Origin: Clostridiales bacterium
GTDB lineage: Bacteria; Bacillota; Clostridia; Oscillospirales; QAKW01
Reading direction: 5' to 3'
DNA: 30,392 nt
Assembly (NCBI GenBank): GCA_003343605.1
Contig: QAKW01000054.1
Span: 1 to 30,392, forward strand
Each line of letters starts with the position of its first letter. The stretch's first letter is position 1. The position numbers and the translations under genes were made by a program. The notes below the pieces were generated by a model. The model worked only from the letters and a program-made list of their open reading frames with translations. It did no database searches and was not told the origin of the DNA. Below, in pieces: positions 15,296 to 23,519 of the stretch.

Positions 15296-16717
15296 ATGAA
15301 CGTACTACAGAATCATAACCTGCGCATTAAAACGGAACTGGTATTCAAACTGCTGTTTCTGTTTTATGCGATGCTGGGCGCCTGTAATCTCACTTACAGC
15401 ACCAAAATCATTTCCTTTTTTCTATATCCCACCGTTCTGTTGGGCGGGCTGCTGATCTTATGGCGGCTGATACTGGCAAAACGATTTCTGAAAACGCCGG
15501 AATTGCCCTGGCTGCTCGCATTGCTGGCCAGCAATCTGTTTTCTGTTTTAACCAATCTTCGTTTTCTGGACCGCGATGGGATCAAATCCAGTATTATTAC
15601 CCTGATTTTATGGAGTTTCTATTTTCTCCTGCTCTTTATGCAGGATCCGGAACGGTCCCGGGATTCGATTCAGCGTGAATTCCGTATTTTTGCGGCCATT
15701 CAGCTGATCTATACGACCCTGCTGATTCTGATCAGCCTCTGGATGTTGATTACGGGATACTCCATGTCTTACAAGGATCCCGGAAATCACAATTATGAAG
15801 TGGCTTCCGGATTCTTTTCCGGTCGGCTATGGGGCGCGTTTCAGGATCCCAATTTTGGCGCGGCACTGAGCTGCGTCAGCATCGTAATCGCCGTTTATTT
15901 CATCTGGTATTTCAGAAAAAAACTGCTGACGGTTCTGCTCTCTGTTGATATTGTGCTGATGGTGTTTTATCTGGCGCTTTCCGATTCACGCAATGGCATG
16001 GTCTGCACCGGAGGAATTGCAGGTGCAGCACTGTTTTTCTGGCTTTTCCGCAAATATGGAAAGGCGGAGCTGCTGAAAAAAGCGGCCTGCCTTGCGCTGG
16101 TCATTGTCTCGATGCTCGGCGGAATTTGCCTGCCCGAACTGGTACAAAAAGGATATAACGCGATTATTTTGGCGCAAAGCGACACAACGGAAGAAACACC
16201 CGGTTCTCCGCTGGTGATCGAACGCCCCTATGATCTTGTGGAAGATGTGAGCAACCGCAGACTGGACATCTGGAAATCAGGCGCAGAAATCGCTTTGAGC
16301 CGCCCTCTGACCGGGGTTTCTTTTGCCGGAATGGTTCCTTACGCAAAAGAATATATGCCGGATACCTATATTGTTTCCAATGGAATCTGGGATTTTAATA
16401 CACTTGATAATGAGATTTTAAATATCTTTGCAGCGCAGGGCTTCCCGGGTCTGATACTGGTATTGATTCTGGCCTTTACCTGTCTATGGCGTATTATTAC
16501 AAGAATCTGGAAGGTAGAGCAGCATGATTTCCCCGTGGTTTATGTCTGCACCATCATCGTTGTGGTGCTTGCAGTCAGCGCGCTCTTCCAGGGAACAATG
16601 TTTTATCAGCATACGCCAAACGCCAATATTTTCTGGGCTTTTCTGGGATATCTGATTTATCTGCTGCCCGATCATAAAAAACGGCCAGTCCTTTCCAGAA
16701 AAAGAAAAACGGTATGA
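15296..16717 (+). CDS. O-antigen ligase/Wzy-like polysaccharide polymerase
   Basis: Predicted 473-residue integral membrane protein with about 11 hydrophobic segments and a large extracytoplasmic loop (residues about 270-400) ending before FAAQGFPGLILVLILAF. A DSRNGMV motif at about residue 225 resembles the SRNGM-type core of the Wzy_C/O-antigen ligase family. It would join repeat units on the outer face of the membrane. The ATG at 15296 follows AGGAGG; a longer frame would overlap the Gtf3-like gene and is rejected. The stop codon overlaps the flippase start (ATGA), indicating translational coupling. Sequence identity in this class is low, so polymerase versus ligase cannot be decided. Confidence 0.82.
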   Translation: MNVLQNHNLRIKTELVFKLLFLFYAMLGACNLTYSTKIISFFLYPTVLLGGLLILWRLILAKRFLKTPELPWLLALLASNLFSVLTNLRFLDRDGIKSSIITLILWSFYFLLLFMQDPERSRDSIQREFRIFAAIQLIYTTLLILISLWMLITGYSMSYKDPGNHNYEVASGFFSGRLWGAFQDPNFGAALSCVSIVIAVYFIWYFRKKLLTVLLSVDIVLMVFYLALSDSRNGMVCTGGIAGAALFFWLFRKYGKAELLKKAACLALVIVSMLGGICLPELVQKGYNAIILAQSDTTEETPGSPLVIERPYDLVEDVSNRRLDIWKSGAEIALSRPLTGVSFAGMVPYAKEYMPDTYIVSNGIWDFNTLDNEILNIFAAQGFPGLILVLILAFTCLWRIITRIWKVEQHDFPVVYVCTIIVVVLAVSALFQGTMFYQHTPNANIFWAFLGYLIYLLPDHKKRPVLSRKRKTV

Positions 16718-18159
16718 AACACTCCACCAAATTCAATTTCCTGATGAATTTTATTCTTACGGCATCTGCATTTATCTTCCCGCTGATTACCTATCCGTAT
16801 ATTTCGCGGGTATTGATGCCGGAAAATTTGGGAAAAGTATCTTTTGCAACTTCCATCGTCTATTATTTTTCCATGTTTGCCCAGCTCGGTATTCCCACTT
16901 ATGGAATCAGTGCCTGTGCGCGGGTGCGCGATCAGAAGGAAAAATTCACAAAGACTGCGCAGGAAATCCTGATTATCAACCTTTTGATGACGGTTGTGGT
17001 TTATGCTGTTTTTCTGATAGCGCTGTTCAGCATTCCAAGACTCAGCGCAGAGAAACCGCTGTTTCTCATCACGAGCATTACCATTTTATTCAATACCATC
17101 GGCGTTGAGTGGCTTTATAAAGCACTCGAGCAATATTCTTATATCACCACCGTTTCTATCACATTTAAGTTGATTGCAATCGTTGCAATGTTTTCTCTGG
17201 TACATTCTCCGGAGGATTACGTCATTTACGGCGGTATTTCCATTATTGCTTCCACCGGCTCCTGCCTGTTGAATTTTTTGAGGCTGCACCGTTTTATTTC
17301 TTTAAAACCGGTAGGTGGGTATGCATTCAGGCATCATCTGAAAGCAATCTGGGTTTTCTTTGCCATGTCGGTTGCTACCACGATTTATACCAATCTGGAT
17401 ACGGCAATGCTTGGATTTATGAAAACAGATGCGGATCTGGGCTATTACAGCACTGCGGTAAAAATAAAAAATGTGCTCTGTTCGCTTGTCACCTCGCTCG
17501 GTACCGTCTTACTGCCCCGCCTTTCTGTTCTTGCGGAAGAGAAGCGTTGGGAAGAATTTTATCGGGTAGTCAAAAAAGCTTTAAACTTTGTTGTACTGCT
17601 GGCATTGCCGCTGACGCTGTTTTTCATCCTGTTTGCCAGAGAAAGTATCCTCACGCTATCCGGAGACGCCTATCTGCCTTCTGTGCTGCCGATGCAGATC
17701 ATTACGCCTACGATCTTGCTCATCGGCATCACCAATGTGCTGGGAATTCAGATCCTGGTTCCGCTGGGGAAAGAGCGGCAGGTATTATATTCTGAAATTG
17801 CAGGAGCGCTGGCCGATCTGATTTTAAACGCCATTCTGATCCCGCGTTACGCCTCCGCGGGCGCTGCATTCGGCACGTTGATTGCAGAACTTACGGTTTT
17901 AGCTGTTCAATGCTACGCACTGAGAGAAACAGTCGGCAGTGTTTTTCGGCAGATCCAGTATGGAAAACTGCTCTTGGGTCTGCTTTTAGGCAGTGCGCTT
18001 TCGTTGCCGTTAAGGCTGCTCCACCTTAATTTTTTCTGGACACTTGCATGCAGCGCCGTTGTGTTTTTCGGCGCTTATGGAAGCGTATTGTTTTTTGGAA
18101 AGGAGCCGCTGGTTAGGGAGCTTTCCGGCCAGATCCTGCATAAACTGCATCGCAAATAA
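16714..18159 (+). CDS. Wzx-like polysaccharide flippase (MOP superfamily)
   Basis: Predicted 481-residue membrane protein with about 14 hydrophobic segments. Seen: N-terminal NFLMNFILTASAFIFPLITYPYISRVLMPENLGKVSFATSIVYYF, the classic RfbX/Wzx opening, followed by IPTYGISACARVRD and the central LDTAMLGFMKTDADLGYYSTAVKI stretch typical of clostridial and streptococcal oligosaccharide flippases. It would move lipid-linked repeat units from the cytoplasmic to the outer leaflet. Start codon overlaps the polymerase stop by 4 nt. Last gene of the unit, ended by the terminator at 18159-18194. No initiating phosphoglycosyltransferase, chain-length regulator or nucleotide-sugar gene is in the window. 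Confidence 0.9.
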   Translation: MKHSTKFNFLMNFILTASAFIFPLITYPYISRVLMPENLGKVSFATSIVYYFSMFAQLGIPTYGISACARVRDQKEKFTKTAQEILIINLLMTVVVYAVFLIALFSIPRLSAEKPLFLITSITILFNTIGVEWLYKALEQYSYITTVSITFKLIAIVAMFSLVHSPEDYVIYGGISIIASTGSCLLNFLRLHRFISLKPVGGYAFRHHLKAIWVFFAMSVATTIYTNLDTAMLGFMKTDADLGYYSTAVKIKNVLCSLVTSLGTVLLPRLSVLAEEKRWEEFYRVVKKALNFVVLLALPLTLFFILFARESILTLSGDAYLPSVLPMQIITPTILLIGITNVLGIQILVPLGKERQVLYSEIAGALADLILNAILIPRYASAGAAFGTLIAELTVLAVQCYALRETVGSVFRQIQYGKLLLGLLLGSALSLPLRLLHLNFFWTLACSAVVFFGAYGSVLFFGKEPLVRELSGQILHKLHRK

Positions 18160-18194
18160 AAATGCGTACCCGAAAAGCGGGTACGCATTTTTTT
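18159..18194. terminator. Bidirectional rho-independent terminator
   Basis: aatgcgtacccg (18161-18172) pairs perfectly with cgggtacgcatt (18178-18189) around a 5-nt loop. It is flanked by an A run on the left and seven T residues on the right. It separates the convergent flippase and cadmium/zinc ATPase genes. Confidence 0.92.
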
Positions 18195-18196
18195 GA

Positions 18197-20044
18197 TCAA
18201 GCTGTTTTTCTCAGTGCGCGCATGGCATTGATGATCGCCAGCACCATCACGCCAACATCGGCAAATACGGCAAACCACATTCCTGCATAGCCCAGGGCGC
18301 CGAAAATCAGAACAAGCGCCTTCACCGCCAGGGCAAAAATAATATTTTCCTTCACGATACGCATGGTTTTACGCGCGATCCGAATGGATTTTGCAATTTT
18401 GGCCGGCTTATCATCCATCAATACAATGTCTGCCGCTTCAATAGCAGCATCGCTTCCCAGCGCGCCCATTGCAATGCCAATGTCTGCCCGGGAGAGAACC
18501 GGGGCATCGTTGATTCCATCGCCAACAAATGCGAGTGTACTGCCGGCCGGTTTGCTTTTTAAAAGCTGCTCCACTTTTTCAACCTTCTGATCTGGTAAAA
18601 GCTCTGCATAAATTTCATCAAGCTCCAGCTCTTTGCCCACCGCGTTTCCAATCTTTTGCAGATCTCCCGTTAACATGACGGTTTTGGATACTCCCGCCTG
18701 TCGCAATTCTGAAATTGCTTTTTTGGCGTCTTCCTTCATTTCATCGGATATCACGATATGCCCGGCATAAATTCCATCGATCGCAACATGGATGGCCGTG
18801 CCGGTGCAGTGGCATTCGTGCCAATTTGCGCCGGCCTCATCCATCAGGCGGCCGTTGCCGGCGCAAACGGTCTTTCCATCGATGACTGCCCGGATGCCGC
18901 GGCCGGAAAGCTCTTCCGTGTTGCGGATTCTGCTCTGATCGATATGGCCGCCATGCGCTCTCACAATGGAAGCTGCAATCGGATGATTGGAATAACTCTC
19001 GGCAAGTGCGGCAATATCCAGCAGTTCCTTTTTTGAAAGTGTTTCAGGATGAACCGCGGCCACAGCAAAGGTTCCTTTGGTGAGTGTTCCGGTTTTATCA
19101 AATACCACTGTTTTTACATTTGCAAGCGCTTCCAGATAATTTGCGCCTTTTATCAGAATACCGTCGCGGGAAGCCCCGCCGATGCCGCCAAAAAAAGAAA
19201 GCGGCACAGAAATGACCAGCGCACAGGGGCAGGATACCACCAGAAAAATAAGCGCCCGGTTAATCCAATTGCTCCATGCCCCATCAAGCAGCAGCGGCGG
19301 GATCACCGCCAGTAAAATTGCTCCGACCACCACACACGGCGTATAGTAACGTGCAAACCGGGTAATAAAATGCTCGGCTTTTGCTTTTTTCGCAGAAGAA
19401 TTCTCAACAAGATCCAAAATTTTAGAAACCGTACTCTCCCCGAAGGGATGCGTAACCTTAACCCGTATGACCCCGCCCTGATTCAAAGATCCGCTGATGA
19501 TATTATCGCCGGGTTCTTTATCCTGCGGGAGCGCTTCTCCGGTAAGCGCCGCTGTATTGACCGAAGTGCTTCCTTCGGTCACGATTCCGTCCAGCGGAAC
19601 TTTTTCTCCGGGCCGCACCAAAATCGTCTCCCCCTGCTGTACTTCTTCGGGCGAAACGGCATATTCTTTGCCATCCCGCAAAACGGTTGCGCTATCCGGC
19701 CTGATATCCATCAGCGCCGCAATGGATTTGCGGCTTCTTCCCACCGCAATACTTTGAAACAGTTCGCCAACCTGATAAAAAAACATGACCGCAACCGCTT
19801 CAGGATATTCTGCAATGGCAAAAGCGCCAACCGTGGCAAGCGCCATCAGAAAATTTTCATCAAAAATCTGACCACGCAGAATATTGCGCAGCGCATTCCA
19901 TAAAACATCATAGCCAATCACCGCATAGGGGATCAGAAAAACCGCGAGCCGGAAAAGGCCCTGCACCGGAAGAAAGAGGGCAACGGCAAATAACAGCGCG
20001 GCAAGAATCAGCCGAATCAGATTCCTTTTCTGTTTCCTGGTCAT
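18197..20044 (-). CDS. cadA: P1B-2 type heavy-metal ATPase (Cd2+/Zn2+/Pb2+ exporter)
   Basis: Predicted 615-residue membrane pump exporting divalent soft metals. Seen: actuator TGE in AALTGEALP (169-170), the metal-binding SCPCALVISVP in the sixth helix (C272-P-C274), phosphorylation motif DKTGTLTKG (D316), the P1B-specific HP dipeptide in SNHPIA, VGDGINDAPVLSRADIG, a lysine in IIFALAVKALVL and an aspartate in VFADVGVMVL near the C-terminus. The lysine and aspartate in the last two helices are the Zn/Cd (P1B-2) signature and exclude a copper pump. Unlike classic CadA there is no N-terminal HMA domain; the protein starts directly before the first helix. That domain is encoded separately 14 nt upstream. 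Last gene of an operon with an ArsR-type sensor. The symbol follows class and context. Confidence 0.9.
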   Translation of the reverse strand: MTRKQKRNLIRLILAALLFAVALFLPVQGLFRLAVFLIPYAVIGYDVLWNALRNILRGQIFDENFLMALATVGAFAIAEYPEAVAVMFFYQVGELFQSIAVGRSRKSIAALMDIRPDSATVLRDGKEYAVSPEEVQQGETILVRPGEKVPLDGIVTEGSTSVNTAALTGEALPQDKEPGDNIISGSLNQGGVIRVKVTHPFGESTVSKILDLVENSSAKKAKAEHFITRFARYYTPCVVVGAILLAVIPPLLLDGAWSNWINRALIFLVVSCPCALVISVPLSFFGGIGGASRDGILIKGANYLEALANVKTVVFDKTGTLTKGTFAVAAVHPETLSKKELLDIAALAESYSNHPIAASIVRAHGGHIDQSRIRNTEELSGRGIRAVIDGKTVCAGNGRLMDEAGANWHECHCTGTAIHVAIDGIYAGHIVISDEMKEDAKKAISELRQAGVSKTVMLTGDLQKIGNAVGKELELDEIYAELLPDQKVEKVEQLLKSKPAGSTLAFVGDGINDAPVLSRADIGIAMGALGSDAAIEAADIVLMDDKPAKIAKSIRIARKTMRIVKENIIFALAVKALVLIFGALGYAGMWFAVFADVGVMVLAIINAMRALRKTA

Positions 20045-20058
20045 ATCAAGTCACCGCC

Positions 20059-20277
20059 TTATAAAATTATCCGGCAATCCGGTTCTACTTTTTTACATGT
20101 TTTCACAATCTGTTTCATAATACTGTCAAACGCTGCGTCTTCGGCTTCAATGGTCATCTTCTGTGTCATAAAGCTCACAGAAGCAAAAGAAACGCCCTCA
20201 ATTTTTAAAATGGCGCGCTCCATTTTGGCCGCGCAATTCGCACAATCCAGATCTTCCAGTTTAAATACCTTTCTCAT
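20059..20277 (-). CDS. Free-standing heavy-metal-associated (HMA) domain protein
   Basis: Predicted 72-residue cytoplasmic ferredoxin-like metal carrier. Seen: LEDLDCANCAAKMERAI, with C12 and C15 forming the CxxC metal site, followed by IEGVSFASVSF and the usual second half. Its sequence type (LDCANCAAKMExxI) is that of the N-terminal domain of CadA pumps rather than of the copper chaperone CopZ. Two additional cysteines, C61 and C68, lie near the C-terminus. The ATG is 3 nt after the sensor's stop codon, with its AAGGAG inside the end of that gene, and the pump starts 14 nt downstream. Most likely it binds Cd/Zn and hands it to, or regulates, the pump. It appears to be a domain split from CadA. 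Confidence 0.85.
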   Translation of the reverse strand: MRKVFKLEDLDCANCAAKMERAILKIEGVSFASVSFMTQKMTIEAEDAAFDSIMKQIVKTCKKVEPDCRIIL

Positions 20278-20280
20278 CGC

Positions 20281-20628
20281 TCAATCTCCTTCTGTTAAAT
20301 GATCAAACCCCTGGCCGATAATTAATCTTACATGCTCATCGGCCAGAGAATAAAAAACGGTTTTCCCTTCTCTTCTGGAACCAACCAGTTTTGCATCCTT
20401 GAGAACCTTTAGCTGGTGAGAAATCGCAGATTGGGTCATGCCCAGCAGCTCTGCAATGGCGCAGACGCAAAGTTCCGATTCAAAAAGAGAATATAAAATT
20501 TTAATCCGGGTAGTATCGCCGAATATTTTAAAAAGATCGCCAAGATCGCAGAGCAGCTCATCCGAAGGAATTTCTTCCTTCACTGCCGCCACAACTGCTT
20601 CGTGATTGTGCCGGGGTGTTTTTTTCAT
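20281..20628 (-). CDS. ArsR/SmtB-family metal sensor repressor (CadC/CzrA type)
   Basis: Predicted 115-residue dimeric winged-helix repressor that would leave DNA when it binds metal. Seen: helix with FKIFGDTTRIKILYSLFESELCVCAIAELLGMTQSAISHQLKVL, including C54-V-C56 (the ELCVC metal-site motif) and recognition helix SAISHQL; then FYSLADEHVRLIIGQGFDHL with D97, H99 and H110, spaced as in the alpha-5 zinc site of SmtB/CzrA. A further cysteine (C27) is in the N-terminal arm region used by CadC. The ATG at 20628 is 7 nt after GGAGG; an upstream start at 20646 has no such site. First gene of the operon, with an inverted repeat over its promoter. Predicted inducers are Cd2+ and/or Zn2+. Confidence 0.9.
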   Translation of the reverse strand: MKKTPRHNHEAVVAAVKEEIPSDELLCDLGDLFKIFGDTTRIKILYSLFESELCVCAIAELLGMTQSAISHQLKVLKDAKLVGSRREGKTVFYSLADEHVRLIIGQGFDHLTEGD

Positions 20629-20641
20629 ATATGAGCCTCCA

Positions 20642-20691
20642 TTCATATGAACTTCTATTCATATATTAGCATGCCCTTCCCGATTTGTCAA
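20642..20691 (-). promoter_or_regulatory. Promoter and candidate ArsR operator of the cadmium/zinc operon
   Basis: On the minus strand, TTGACA (20691-20686) and TAATAT (20668-20663) have a 17-nt spacer. Overlapping the -10 is an inverted repeat, atatgaa (20645-20651) and ttcatat (20658-20664) with a 6-nt spacer. The first arm is itself part of a 10-bp palindrome (20642-20651). The imperfect ATATGAA half-sites resemble the A/T-rich inverted repeats bound by SmtB/CadC proteins. Confidence 0.72.
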
Positions 20692-20709
20692 TCAATTTTA
20701 TAATATCTA

Positions 20710-20737
20710 TTGCAATATTTTTATTTGTTGCTATACT
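20710..20737 (+). promoter_or_regulatory. Probable sigma-A promoter for the GH20-like gene
   Basis: TTGCAA (20710-20715) and TATACT (20732-20737) with a 16-nt spacer, 50 nt before the start codon at 20787. It lies just upstream of, and divergent from, the cadmium/zinc operon promoter. Confidence 0.6.
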
Positions 20738-20786
20738 GTACTTGCCATCTTTAAATAAAAGAATCATTTTTTAAGGAGATCCCACG

Positions 20787-23276
20787 ATGAATCCGAACAC
20801 ACTTCCGCCGCTAACGCAGAAAAAAGCCGCCGATTATCCATATTTTCCAACCCGGCAGCAGCTCTTTCTCTGGCGTAATTGGGAGATGCTCCCGGCAGAA
20901 AAGCTCGCTGCGGTTTTAGGCGCAACCTGCGGGCAGGTGCTTCAGCTTGCCGCCGAATCCGGGCTGCCGGTACCGCCTGTTGTGAATCCATTTTATCGGG
21001 AACGGGGCTACATTACCCTGATTCGCAATAATTGGCATGTACTCCCCTATTCCCAGCTGATGGAGCTGCTGGATTTAACAGAAGATGAGCTGGCTTTTAT
21101 TTTGAAAGAAGACGATTTTCTCGCAGAGAAGCTCGGGGATAAACCCAATCTTCCCCCTCTGCACTATCGGCCGCTTACCGCGCAGGAGCGGCAAAAAACA
21201 GCAGAGCTGAAAAAATGGACGCTGCAAATTCCCAAAAACGCATTCAGTCAGTCTGCGGACTTTCAGTTTCTCAAAACGTATCAAACACCCCGTGCGGAAC
21301 CCCGGACGCAATGCCTTCCTGTTCAACTTTCCGAAGAATGGGGAATTCAGGCAGAGCCGGCCAGTAAACTCTTTGCCGAAGATTTCTGCAGGGAAATGCA
21401 GACGCGATGGGGCATTTCTTTAACCGGTTCCCGTTTTTTTATTAAAACAGAAATTCTCCCCGCATTGGATCTCCCGCGGGAAAGCCACATAATTCGGATT
21501 CAAACAACCGGCATTCAGATTACGGCGGTTGATGCAGCCGGTATTCTGCGGGGGCTGCAATATCTACTGGCGCTTGCGGAGCAAAATGGCGGGCCCTGCT
21601 TTCCGAAAAAAAAATTCATGCGAAAAACGAGGTTTGAAACCCGCTTTATCTATTCATATCAGGCGCTCTACGGCGATCCCCTGCTGGACGGCGGTCATGC
21701 TTCCTACCCGGATTCTCTGCTTTGTCAGTATGCCCGGCTGGGCATCAACGGAATCTGGCTGCATGTTGTTTTATATAAGCTGGTCCCCTTTCCCTTCGAT
21801 TCCTCATATTCCAAAGACTGGGAACGCCGCCAGGAGGGCCTGCGGCAGCTCATTGCCCGGGCGGCCCGATATGGGATTAAAATCTATCTATACTTCAATG
21901 AACCGCGCTGTATGCCTGCTTCCTTTTTTGAAAACCACCCGGAACTTCTGGGCTATCTGAAAAAAAATTATGGTACCCTCTGTACCTCCAGCCCGGAAGT
22001 GCGCGATTATCTGGCCGAAAGAATCCGCCGCCTTTGCCGCGCGGCGCCGGGTTTGGGCGGATTTTTCACCATTACGGCTTCGGAAAATCTGACAAACTGC
22101 TATTCCCACACAGTTGAACCGCTTTGCCCTCGCTGCGGCAAAAAGAGCATAACAGAAGTATTCGCTGATGTAAACCTTCTTTTTGCCAAAGCCGCGCACA
22201 GCGTTGATCCTTCCATCGAGGTGATCGCCTGGAATTGGGGCTGGCAAAAGAAGGGCATCGATTGGGAGCGCCTTACGCAGATGCTGAAAGAAGAAAATAT
22301 CCGCCTCATGTGTACCAGTGAAGAAGCAGTAGAAAAATCCTTCGGATCCGTTAAAACGGCGGTCATCGATTATTCTATCTCCATGGTTGGCCCGGGCGCT
22401 TATGCCAAGAGCATCTGGAAAACCGCAAAAAAACACGGTTTAAAAGCCTATGCAAAGGTGCAATTCAATAATACCTGGGAATGTTCCGCTGTTCCTTTTA
22501 TTCCGGCGCTGCAATCCATAGAAAATCATATGAAGGGTCTGATACGGGAAAACGTAGACGGACTGATGCTCAGCTGGTCGCTGGGCGGCTATCCTTCACT
22601 GGCGCTGGAACTGATGAGCCGGTATTATTGGACAGAAGACGCACCTCATCACGATTTTTACAGCCTATTTGGCGAGAACGGCCCGGTTGTTGAAACCGCG
22701 GCGGCTGCCTTCAGCCGTGCATTTGACGCCTTTCCATTTCATATAAAGTCTCTTTACAACGGCCCGCAGCAGATGGGCCCTGCCAACCTGCTTTTTGAAA
22801 AACCAAGCGGCCTTACCGCAACCATGACAGGATATCCCTATGACGATCTGGAAAAATGGCGTTCTGTTTTTCCGGTGGAGATCTATGAAGAACAGTTTCG
22901 CCTGGTTGCCGCAGGATTCCGCAAAGCGCTGGATCATTTTCAGAAAGCGGTTTCCGGTGCAAAAAATGAATGGCTGCTTCAATTTGAAGATACCGCCGAG
23001 GCCTGTACCTGTATTTTTGAAAGCTGCTATCAGCAGATTCGTTTTATCCGTATGCGGGAGCGGTATCTGGCGGAAAGTGAGGGGCCCGGGCGGGAGGCGC
23101 TGCGGCGGGAGCTGCACACCCTTCTGGAACAGGAGTATCGTGTGGCGCAGGAACTGCTGGAGATCGTTTTAAGAAACGGTACCATCGGCTATGAAGCCGC
23201 AAACCATTATTTTTTCAATCGCTACAGCCTGATGGAAAAATTACTGAACTGCCGCTGGCTGCAAACACGGTTTTAA
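20787..23276 (+). CDS. Large cytoplasmic GH20-like glycoside hydrolase
   Basis: Predicted 829-residue protein without signal peptide. Seen: N-terminal tandem helical repeats (about 20-60 and 71-112; each has NW followed by a short gap, LP, an L-rich helix and a T or TE turn). A segment with IIRIQTTGIQITAVDAAGILRGLQYLLAL (about 235-263) resembles the zincin-like domain before GH20 barrels. A TIM-barrel-like domain follows (about 285-600) with RLGINGIWLHVVLY, RYGIKIYLYFNEPRCMP, FFTITASENLTNCYSH (S432-E433), IEVIAWNWGW and LMLSWSLGGYPSL. The C-terminal 230 residues are helical. Probably acts on N-acetylhexosamine- or hexose-containing oligosaccharides taken up by the cell, but the catalytic pair is not proven. 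C438/H441 with C447/C450 could bind zinc. AAGGAG precedes ATG 20787. Monocistronic. Confidence 0.62.
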   Translation: MNPNTLPPLTQKKAADYPYFPTRQQLFLWRNWEMLPAEKLAAVLGATCGQVLQLAAESGLPVPPVVNPFYRERGYITLIRNNWHVLPYSQLMELLDLTEDELAFILKEDDFLAEKLGDKPNLPPLHYRPLTAQERQKTAELKKWTLQIPKNAFSQSADFQFLKTYQTPRAEPRTQCLPVQLSEEWGIQAEPASKLFAEDFCREMQTRWGISLTGSRFFIKTEILPALDLPRESHIIRIQTTGIQITAVDAAGILRGLQYLLALAEQNGGPCFPKKKFMRKTRFETRFIYSYQALYGDPLLDGGHASYPDSLLCQYARLGINGIWLHVVLYKLVPFPFDSSYSKDWERRQEGLRQLIARAARYGIKIYLYFNEPRCMPASFFENHPELLGYLKKNYGTLCTSSPEVRDYLAERIRRLCRAAPGLGGFFTITASENLTNCYSHTVEPLCPRCGKKSITEVFADVNLLFAKAAHSVDPSIEVIAWNWGWQKKGIDWERLTQMLKEENIRLMCTSEEAVEKSFGSVKTAVIDYSISMVGPGAYAKSIWKTAKKHGLKAYAKVQFNNTWECSAVPFIPALQSIENHMKGLIRENVDGLMLSWSLGGYPSLALELMSRYYWTEDAPHHDFYSLFGENGPVVETAAAAFSRAFDAFPFHIKSLYNGPQQMGPANLLFEKPSGLTATMTGYPYDDLEKWRSVFPVEIYEEQFRLVAAGFRKALDHFQKAVSGAKNEWLLQFEDTAEACTCIFESCYQQIRFIRMRERYLAESEGPGREALRRELHTLLEQEYRVAQELLEIVLRNGTIGYEAANHYFFNRYSLMEKLLNCRWLQTRF

Positions 23277-23283
23277 TCCTTAA

Positions 23284-23415
23284 CTGTATAGAGACAAAAC
23301 ATTCCGTTTTTCGGCAAGCGAAGAAAAGAGCCGGGCAATAATTGAAAAATATAAGCATGATGTGGAGTATTCGGCAGATTTCGATGAGAGCGGCTTTATT
23401 TATATTCAATCATAG
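23284..23415 (+). pseudogene. Possible 3' remnant of an unknown gene
   Basis: A 43-codon frame without a start codon runs from the TAA at 23281 to a TAG at 23413. It reads FSASEEKSRAIIEKYKHDVEY and then ADFDESGFIYIQS, which has protein-like composition (amphipathic helix followed by a beta strand). It lies between the GH20-like stop and the shared terminator. I do not recognise a family. It could be a decayed small gene or chance. Confidence 0.3.
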
Positions 23416-23440
23416 GAACCGCCCAGTCTTATCACGATAA

Positions 23441-23481
23441 AAAACCGGCAGCACCCTCTCAAAGAGGGTACTGCCGGTTTT
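23441..23481. terminator. Bidirectional rho-independent terminator
   Basis: 23441-23459 pairs with 23463-23481 across a 3-nt loop. The 19-position stem has one mismatch and is flanked by A and T runs. It lies between the convergent GH20-like and alcohol dehydrogenase genes. Confidence 0.92.
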
Positions 23482-23519
23482 CCTTTCCGCAAAATGGGCT
23501 TTGTTAAACCCACTCCTGT

